Shown piece by piece: positions 56,100 through 64,000 of a DNA stretch of 64,000 nucleotides. Made by a program: the position numbers and the translations under genes. This DNA is from Zasmidium citrigriseum (Eukaryota; Ascomycota; Dothideomycetes; Mycosphaerellales; Mycosphaerellaceae). Under the pieces are notes generated by a model that was not told the DNA's origin, made no database searches, and worked only from the letters and a program-made list of their open reading frames with translations. The DNA lies in the NCBI GenBank assembly GCA_002786025.1, contig NHNW01000088.1:51441-115440 (forward strand), read 5' to 3'. Every line of letters starts with the position of its first letter. Positions within the stretch are counted from its first letter, which is position 1.

Positions 56100-58851
56100 A
56101 TGGCCTCGCGTATCTTCGTGAAGGGTCTGCCTCCTACCTTCACTGAGGCCGACTTCAGGAACCACTTCTCCCAAAAGGGCCGCCAGGTCACCGACGTGAA
56201 AATCTTCCCGTCCCGGCGAATAGGTGAGTCCATCTACAGCAACCGAATCAGGCTCCTCAATACAGCTGGAGGAGATCTTGTCCATACTGACAAGACGACT
56301 CCTAGGCTATGTTGGCTATAAGACGCCAGAAGACGCCCAAAAGGCTGTCAAATACTTCAACAAGACATTCATTCGCATGAGTCGCATCGGCGTGGAACTT
56401 GCACGACCAATCGAAGACAGAAAAGCCAAACCAGACGATGCCTCGCCGGACAAAGCCGTTCAGGCTCGTGATGCGAGTGCTCCTGGTCAAAGCAATCTGA
56501 AGCGCAAGCGGGACAGTGCCGCGAAGGAGGACGATCCAAAATTGAAAGAGTTTCTCGACACCTACAAGTCGAAGGATAAGCAGGCTGCATGGGAGAACGA
56601 GGTTCAGGCAACGTCGGGAGCTGCTGAGGGTGATGCTGAAACCGTGGTGGTTATGGATGGAGACAGCGACGACGACTACGAGCAAGTTCCGAAGAAAACA
56701 AAACGAGCGAGACGCGAGTCAAAGGTCGAAGAAACTGACAAACCTGAGATCTCTCTCGCACAGAAGCCCGAAGAAGAGCCTGAGGAACCTGCGCAGCCCG
56801 AACAGCTGGATAAGGTGGAGCAGCCAACAGTCTCTGATGCGGACTGGGCACGGTCAAGAACAAGCAGGCTTTTGGGTCTCCTCGACGATGACGAAGAGCA
56901 AGATGCCATTGCCGCATCGAAGGAGAGGATTCAATCAGACGAGGCTTCTGACGACGAAATGGAAGTTGAACCCGATCCTGCGGCGGCAGCAGCATCGATA
57001 CCAACACCTCCGGGAGATGGCGCCGACTCGAAAGAGGACGTTCATGAGGTCAGCCCGGATGATGACGGTGTTCGGTCCAGCATGCGCCTCTTTGTTCGAA
57101 ACCTCCCGTTCGACGTCCAAGCCGAAGAGCTGGAGGCCGAATTCTCGCAATTTGGCAACTTGGAAGAGGTAAGCAGCGAACTTTGCTCTTATTTTACCAT
57201 CAACTCGCGCTGTGATGATCATCCAGATAGGGACAGCTTATGCTACGGCATTTGATTAGATCCTGGAAAGAGTATTTTAGTAGATGCCTCTCATTGTCTG
57301 ATCAGCGAGCCTGCACTCAACGGTGTTCGAGAAGCTATTCAAGACCATTGCTGACGATCTCATCAGGTCCATATCGCAAGCGATAAGAAGACTGGAGCTG
57401 GCAAAGGATTTGCCTTTGTCCAGTACAGCGATCCGGACTCCGCCGAGCAGGCCCTTATTGATCGTGATGGCAAGACCTTCCAAGGGCGTTTGATTCACGT
57501 TATAGCAGCGAAACCACGCCGACAGCAGCTCGATGACTTCGAGCTGTCCAAGCTACCTTTGAAAAAGCAGCAAGAGATCAAACGTCGAAGGGAAGCTTCC
57601 ACCAAGACGTTCAACTGGAACGCTTTGTACATGAACACCGATGCTGTGGTATCCAGTGTTGCCAGTCGCCTTGGACTATCCAAATCAGAGGTCCTTGATC
57701 CCACAAGCAGCGACGCGGCAGTCAAGCAGGCCCATGCCGAGACCCATATCATCCAGGAGACCAAATCCTACTTCAGGCAACATGGCGTAGATCTCGATTC
57801 GTTCAAAAGGAGCCAGCGTGGCGACACCGCAATTCTCGTCAAGAACATTCCATTCGACTGCAGCAAGGATGAGCTAAAGCGACTCTTCGAAGAGCATGGA
57901 GACATCACCAAATTCCTTATGCCTCCGGCCGGGACTATTGCTATTGTCGAATTTGCAAATGCTGCACAGTGCAAAGCTGCGTTTGGCTCACTGGCGTATC
58001 GTCGATTGAAGAGCTCGATGCTATTTCTCGAGAAAGCACCCAAGGACGTCTTTTCCGGCAAGCCCGTGGCGGGTGAGCCTGCAAATACTCCTGAAGGCGT
58101 TAACAAAGTCTCGGTATCAGATCTCAAGGACTCCGATCAGACCGTTCCCGACACAGCTGGATCAGCCACTCTCTATGTGCGAAACCTCAACTTCAGCACA
58201 ACTACTCAGCTGTTGACGGAGACGTTCAAACCCCTCAGTGGCTTCCTCTCTGCTCGTGTCAAGACCAAGACCGATCCAAAGAAGCCTGGCCAAGTGCTTA
58301 GCATGGGATTTGGCTTTCTGGAGTTTCGAACTGCCAAAGAGGCGCAGGCGGCTCTTCAGGCCATGGATGGGTACACGCTCGAAGGACACAAGCTGCAAAT
58401 CCGGGCAAGTCATAAGGGCGCCGATGCAGCCGAAGAACGCCGCAAAGCCGATGCCGAGAAAAAAGCAGCCGCCCGGGGTACCAAAATCATCATCAAGAAC
58501 TTGCCATTCGAAGCTACGAAGAAAGACGTCCGGTCGCTCTTTGGGGCTTACGGCCAGCTCCGTAGCGTTCGTGTGCCTAAGAAGATGGACCGTGGCGCTC
58601 GTGGTTTCGCATTCGCAGACTTCATGACTGTGAAGGAGGCCCAGGGTGCCATGGAAGCTCTCCGAGATACCCATTTGCTGGGTCGCAGGCTGGTGCTCGA
58701 CTTCGCTGCCGAAGATCCCGAAGATGCGGAAGCCGAGATCGAGAAGATGCAGCAGAAGGTTGGAGCTCAAGTCAACAAGGTTGCACTGCAGAAGCTCACA
58801 AGTGGTGGGCGAAAGAAGTTCACTACGCAGAACGACGAGGACGACGGTTGA
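56100..58851 (+). CDS. MRD1: Multiple RNA-binding domain protein Mrd1
   Basis: Three exons, 56100-56223, 56306-57168 and 57367-58851, with introns of 82 and 198 bp, give 823 residues, normal for Mrd1. Five RRMs are visible: RRM1 at the N-terminus (SRIFVKGLPPTFTEADF), RRM2 near residue 297 (MRLFVRNLPFDV, joined by the second splice to VHIASDKKTGAGKGFAFVQY), RRM3 near 485 (TAILVKNIPFDCS), RRM4 near 596 (ATLYVRNLNFSTTTQL) and RRM5 near 700 (TKIIIKNLPFEATKKDV). An acidic linker separates RRM1 and RRM2. Mrd1 binds pre-rRNA and U3-related structures and is needed for 18S processing in the nucleolus. Identification rests on length and RRM order. Confidence 0.93.
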
Positions 58852-59779
58852 GCGATCTCCGCAAGTGCTTGTCGTTCTCATTAGTTGGGCTTGCCGTTGC
58901 TCGCATAGACGCCTCGCGATTGCCGGGGAAGGGAGTACTGATACTCAACAGCAAACCAGCAGAAATGTCTACGTTGACATGTATCTGGGGATCTTTCGAC
59001 GTCTCAGGGCTGGTGTCACACCAGACTCCTTGCTTGAGTCGATGCGACCACTTTGTGACATCCACTTCGAACGACCGACTTGACGATGAAAATCTTCCGG
59101 CGAACGTGGACCGGGCGCGAGACTTCTCTTGAGGTATCGGTCAAGACGCGGTTGTCAACAATGCTGCATTCCTCAGCTCTTGATACCGCATTCCAACATC
59201 TATGAGGATTGAGACATCTGGAGATTGCCACCACGCCAAGCCTAACTTCATCCCTCCCTCGATCACTACTCCCACTGGCAAAGTAACGTCACCTGCCATG
59301 CCCTTGCACTCGCTTTTATGAGTTCGCCTTGCCGGTCTGGGCTACGCTATCTGACTACGTTAATGCAGGCAATCGGTTAGCCAGCCGAGCCACCTTTGGG
59401 ACTGCTTGAGCAGGCAGGGCCGAGATTGCACACACTGCTCCTGGGCCCCTGGCGGCGACACAAGGCTAAGTCAGCAAGCACACCCTTCCTGTCCAGATGG
59501 CACTTTCAACGAGGTCTGTGTATATACTCTCTTGTTGGCTAGCAACCACGGCATGCCCCGTGAGCCCCTTCAGCCTGAAGTGCTGCCACTCCTTTCATAT
59601 TCACTCTAGTCATTCCTTTTCAAAACCAAAACGATCCAACTTCTTACGTTCCTTTGGCCTCGACTGTCATATCAGCATCCTGACGAATCACGGCGTGTCC
59701 GGCGAAGAGGTCCCTTCAGCATTCTTCACTTTGAAAGCATTCTTTTGCTGCGTGCCTCTGAGGCTGGATTGCTCACACA
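58852..59779. promoter_or_regulatory. Upstream region of the TEA-domain gene with CATTCY sites
   Basis: About 930 bp between MRD1 and the TEA-domain gene. On the plus strand there are CATTCC at 59167-59172, 59189-59194 and 59611-59616 and CATTCT at 59720-59725 and 59738-59743. CATTCY is the known binding site of AbaA/TEF-1-type TEA domains, so autoregulation is plausible. No gene is recognised in the stretch. Confidence 0.5.
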
Positions 59780-62129
59780 ATGATTCAACCCGCGCCAGTG
59801 ATCCCTTCAAACGGCTCGCCGATTCTGAATGCCGATGGTGGCCGAACGTCCCGGGTACTGCAGGAGCAGTCGAGCAATCGTCAGCATCATGACTATTCAT
59901 ACGTCGATGCTACTGAGCACAAGTACTCGTCGTTGCTGTCAGCCGAGAACAACTACTCCAACTATCAGCAGCCTCAGCCGCAACATTCTTATCAACAGAC
60001 AGCTCTTCAACGGAAGCAAATACGACACAGCAGCTCAGGGTACCGCTTTGCTCATGGCAGTCTTCAGTACAGGGATCGAGTCAGGAAAGATGCACAAAAA
60101 CTCTATCATCGATTTCGAGAGTCGGACCAGTATATGAAGTATCGCAGCCGCCAACACAAGGACGACAAGAATGGACAAGAGCAGAAGTGGCCCGATCACT
60201 TGGAGCAGGCGTTTTTCGAAGGTATCAGTAATTTCGAGGAAGTTCATGGTATCAGCTAACAACTGGAAAGCACTCATATACTGGCCACCGATGGGCCGTC
60301 GCCAATTGCCTCACAAAGACAAGCGAAGGGGTCGCAACGAGCTCATCGCCGACTACATCGAAGAGTTGACTGGCGAGTCCCGTACCAGGAAGCAGGTTTC
60401 AAGTCACATCCAGGTTCTAAAGCCGTTTGTCGAGCACGACCCCAGTATCATGCAATGGCTGTCCAAGCATGACATGGGAGCGTCTGCGCATCACCTTCGT
60501 GCATACGGTGGACGTGCAGCGTCGTATCATCACGATGCAAGAAGGACGTCCTGTTATCCGGGTGCGACCGCAGTCCATGGTGGTGCTCCCCCACCAGCAC
60601 CTATGGCACCAGCAAGTTCGCATGAGCTGTCGAAAGTGAAAGGCTCCATGGCGGTCTTCGAGCCGACTGAGTTTCAGATGTTCGGACAGCTGAGGGTCGA
60701 GAACGGACCAGATGTACACTATGACCGGCTTCACGACTACACGGTTTCCATCTCAAACCCAAGACAGCCTGACGAAACGCCCGAAGACCTAGACTCCTTC
60801 AGCCAAAGCTTTCCCTTTGCGGCATCCATGCTCTCACACCGACGACCGAACTGTAACATCATCCTCGCTGAAGCTTCTCTCGCCATTCCCACAAGGGACT
60901 TCAAGTACGACGAGACAGGCAGGCCTTTGAACGGAACCATCGAACTGGGCATCTCCTTCATGTGCAAAAGCCGCTACCTCGACGTCAATGCCAACGTGTG
61001 TTGCCGGAACACATTTTACAAGGACGGGGTGCCGTGTCGTGTCAACAGACAGTTCAAAGACGCCTCACCAATTACGAGCGTCAATACAAAAGTCGATTTC
61101 ACCCAATCTGAAGACGGCGGCATCGAGACACAATTGAAATTCGGCAGCGGCTTCTGGGCAGAACAATTGGCATACGCCGCCGGTCGACTGCGAAGAGAAG
61201 ACGAGACCGGGCGCATTCATGATGAAGTCCGAGACCATTTCAAGAGTCTTACAGCCTATCAGGAAATCTTCATCCAAACCGACCATGCATACGAGCCGCT
61301 TCTCGTCATCTGCTGGTCCTTCCGCCTCTCCAACGACGTCCGCGGGAAAGCCTACTGGCGGCGTCTCAGACTCCCGAACGAACCATCTTCCGAGTACATT
61401 CACCCCAAGACCGAGAGAGTCGACTCCGTCTACGACTACAGCCAGCAAAACCTCGACTTCACCACATCTACCACACAACCAGCCCTCCAATCCCCCTTCG
61501 AATACGACAGCAGCTCAGGCAGTTCCGCCCTCCCCTCAGCAACCTGGCCCAACTCACTGGACACAAACGTCGCAGACGGCACCCAAACCAATCCGCACAG
61601 CGCCATCGACTTCCCCCTCGATACCAACGCCCTAGACTTTACCTCCGGCGCAATAAACATCTCCTACACCGACCCCTCGCTAATGGACTTTAGCAATTTC
61701 GACTCCTCAGCCTTCAATTTCGACACGGAATTCGTCGCGGATCCCTCACTGCAAAACTACAGCACCTCCCAAGACCAGACCCAGGATTCGGCGTTCTCAC
61801 AAGAGCAAAGTCAACCCGAATACTCCCAAAACACAGATTACTCCTCGCAATGGTGCGACAGCTACACAGCCTTCGACAGTCAACAGCCCATGAGTGCCGG
61901 GGCGAGTAACTACGCAAACACAGATTCACAGACACAAGTCTTCGATAGCTACTCTGGACACTACGATCACGGATACAGCGAAGGGCCGTCGGATGGCCAG
62001 GCGTATGGTGGTGCAGGACAGGATGCCCATGGACGGGAAGAAGATCCTCTGAGCGCGTTGGCGGATGCGAGTTATATGAGGGTGAATCTGCCGACGCAAC
62101 AGCAGGATCAGGGGCATCAGACGCAGTGA
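59780..62129 (+). CDS. abaA: TEA/ATTS-domain transcription factor, AbaA/Tec1 type
   Basis: Two exons, 59780-60221 and 60271-62129, with a 49 bp intron inside the DNA-binding domain, give 766 residues. The splice joins [11 protein letters not shown] to [19 protein letters not shown], and the third helix lies in [17 protein letters not shown]. Together these form a TEA domain at about residues 136-205. The middle part (about 290-480) is conserved in AbaA proteins and contains [18 protein letters not shown]. The C-terminal 200 residues are rich in Ser, Gln, Asp and Tyr and look like an activation region. In Aspergillus AbaA acts between BrlA and WetA in conidiophore development. Whether the regulator has that role in this fungus is inference. 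Confidence 0.9.
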
Positions 62130-62521
62130 TGTAAGATGATGAGTGGATCTGGCTGGTTATTTCGCGCACATTCTTTATTGCATTTGCATGGAGCCTACTA
62201 CGTACTAGTCATGAAGACGCAGATAATGATCTTAATGGTAGAATGTTAATGACTTATGAGACAGCTGCTATCAGCCATAGCTCGATCAAGTGCATGGCAG
62301 TAAGATGAAGAGTAATAAATGTGTGATGTGCAGAGGGATATTCGATTCAAGTTCAAAAACATGCTCTTTGCGGGTATCCCAATTAGCATTATCATTCGAC
62401 ATCAGCAACGAGATGACGCCTCGAAAATCAAAGTGGCAAATGCCTGCCGGTCGCACTCATTCTGTAGGTCGCGGCCGTGTGTCTCTTGCTCCCATAACGC
62501 CCGTCAGCAAAAGGCAGCGAA
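62130..62521. other. Convergent intergenic region
   Basis: About 390 bp between the TEA-domain gene (plus) and the RAX1-like gene (minus). Two 3' UTRs are expected; nothing else is recognised. Confidence 0.35.
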
Positions 62522-63828
62522 TCAAAGTCGCTTGCCTGGCACAAATATGAACAGACAGCACAATGCGGCATCGATAATGGCAATCCACATCAAGCACATG
62601 AGTGACCGCTGGTTGAGAAGTTTTCTGTTGAGTTGCGTCAGTATTGGGACACTTTCCCGTCAGCATGGTGGTGACGCGTACCTGATGAATGGTTCCTTGA
62701 TCCGCGCGAAGCTGAGGAATGTGTACTCGCTCAGGCCAGCCAGGGCGAGCAGTGGGTCCAGCAGATACTGGTGTGACGCAAGGAGATAGATACCGACGGT
62801 GAATGGCAAGATTAGCCAGCATCGGGTGGCTCTGTCCTTGTTGAGGAAGAGCAGAACGAATGCAGCCCAGAAGGCCCCGAACATGGCAATGAGCCCGGCG
62901 ATCAGGCGCAGCATTAGCGACGGCTGTACGATGTTGCCGAGTGCTTTCGCTCTAAGGAAGCCTGGGAAGGCATCTCGCTCCATGGCCTGGAAGACGTAGT
63001 CCTTGGCCGCATCGAAGACTTCGGGATCGTCTCGGCCTTCCCGCTCGATGTTGTGTGTGATTTCGTTCAGGATGCCTTGCGGAAGAATGATCTCTCGTTC
63101 AGCACCAGGCAAAAGGAATGTGTAGAGAATCTTCTCCGCGGACGCTCGAATGTCGGCTCGCGCAACAGTATTCTGTGGGCTGTTGTTGCTGTTCATATGT
63201 GGCGACGGCGAATTCGAATTGTTCGTCATGAAGCTCGGCCTGGGAGGCTGTTCTGCGCCAGGTGTTGTCCCTTCCGAATGCCTGCTCCCTTGGCTATTGT
63301 GTGGGCTGTGTCCTGTGCCATTGTCCTGCCTAAGAAATGCACTGAGACGTTGGTCGGGGGTCTGTCTGTCTGCCGACTTGTCGCGATATTGCGTCCCGCT
63401 CGGGCCTTGATCTGAAGATGTTCGCTCGATGTTGTCCAGAATCTGGGAGGATCGCTTCGAACCGGACTTGTCGAGTTCGGGGGTTGACACGAGGACTGAT
63501 CGACGGAGTTCGCGAACATAGTGCCGGCATAGTGACATGTGCTGGGAGACATCGAGCCTGGCGAATGCCTTGTCAGTGTTGCCTCTCACCCCAGCTTTCA
63601 CATGCCAATCTTACCAGAAGTCTAGGTAGTCGACGCTGCGCTGGACATCGCGCATGTAGATGTAGAATGAGAATAAGTCCACCTGCGAGTGTTAGCAAAT
63701 GTTCGAGTCCATCTGTCCGTCTGCCCGTCGCGCAATACCGGAGCGAGGGTTCGTCGCGAGAGCACTTCGAAGAGGTTGGGCAGTCGCTCGCGGGCGCCAT
63801 GGTCGGGCGTGGGCGTGCGCGACGCCAT
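62522..63828 (-). CDS. RAX1: RAX1-like RGS-fold membrane protein
   Basis: Four exons on the minus strand, 63828-63739, 63682-63615, 63557-62682 and 62624-62522, with introns of about 56-57 bp, give 378 residues. The N-terminus (LPNLFEVLSRRTLAPVDLF, SFYIYMRDVQRSVDYLDFW) opens an RGS-like domain. Its second half (ASAEKILYTFLLPGAEREI) follows a Ser/Asn-rich insertion at about residues 110-200. Three membrane helices follow near 285-305, 312-330 and 350-372 (LIAGLIAMFGAFWAAFVLLF; LILPFTVGIYLLA; LMWIAIIDAALCCLFIFV). This is the layout of Rax1, which with Rax2 marks cell poles in budding yeast and fission yeast. The acceptor of exon 3 is at GCCAG/GCTCG because it alone keeps the frame. The start ATG has no in-frame competitor upstream. 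Confidence 0.85.
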
Positions 63829-64000
63829 GAGTGCGGTGGTGAACGCGCCGGAGTGGTGATGTTGTCGACGGTGAGGTGGTGGTGATGAAGGTGTTTGCCA
63901 GGAGGCTCATCTCCCACGCCGAGCATTGACCAATGAACGGACGTTACAGATGCCTCGATCCCTGTCTTTCGCTTGTTCCCGCGTCTAAAACGGCTCCTGC

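Noticed and set aside
57169..57366. Possible extra exon inside the long second MRD1 intron
   Set aside because: RRM2 is continuous when 57168 is joined to 57367, and the intron has stops in the relevant frame.
1..64000. CRISPR arrays, tRNA and rRNA genes, bacterial operons
   Set aside because: No direct-repeat/spacer pattern, no tRNA A/B-box pair with acceptor pairing and no rRNA stretch was seen; spliced genes show the DNA is eukaryotic.

Overview
The window is from a filamentous ascomycete, most likely a Dothideomycete of the Mycosphaerellales type; the placement is inferred from gene content and style, not from a search. Genes are dense and on both strands, with many 49-70 bp GT-AG introns that often carry a CTAAC branch site. 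Three TA-rich blocks (about 1-2150, 3990-5830 and 43900-50870) show the C-to-T decay of repeat-induced point mutation (RIP), with coding frames broken almost only by TAG.

Layout. 1-5830 is repeat-derived: a decayed unrecognised frame, a GC-rich island with no convincing gene (2160-3990), and a RIP-mutated Tc1/mariner-type transposase. 6231-15732 holds an FTS/AKTIP-type E2 variant, a large VWA-like protein, mitochondrial seryl-tRNA synthetase and a coilin-like protein. 16235-18926 is a tandem array of three NTF2-like paralogues sharing one intron position; the first carries a C-terminal array of Y-x-P-x-x-Y-Q-N-D-W-Q repeats. 19275-30000 is a housekeeping block: RPA43, a membrane J-domain protein, an F-box/WD-type protein, INO80 subunit Ies4, Vid30/RanBPM of the GID complex and a DUF2237 protein. 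Guanine deaminase follows, then three minus-strand paralogues of an F-box-like LPxEIRNxIY family, one with an apparent frameshift.

35503-42974 holds an alpha/beta hydrolase, an FAD monooxygenase, an HMG-box protein and an MFS transporter with one in-frame stop. 43870-51044 is a complete Ty1/copia element with 213 bp LTRs and a 5 bp target duplication, inserted 91 bp upstream of the urease start codon. After urease come a zinc-ribbon protein, a seven-exon dynein light chain LC8, MRD1, a TEA-domain regulator (AbaA type) and a RAX1-like protein.

Most genes are unrelated housekeeping functions and no operon-like logic is expected. The points of most interest are the copia/urease junction, the sharp edges of the RIP-mutated tract inside the two LTRs, an extra ORF downstream of RNase H in the copia element, the NTF2-like tandem family with its repeat array, and the nonsense codon in the MFS gene. 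Exon boundaries are read by eye from splice consensus and frame continuity and are not backed by transcripts.
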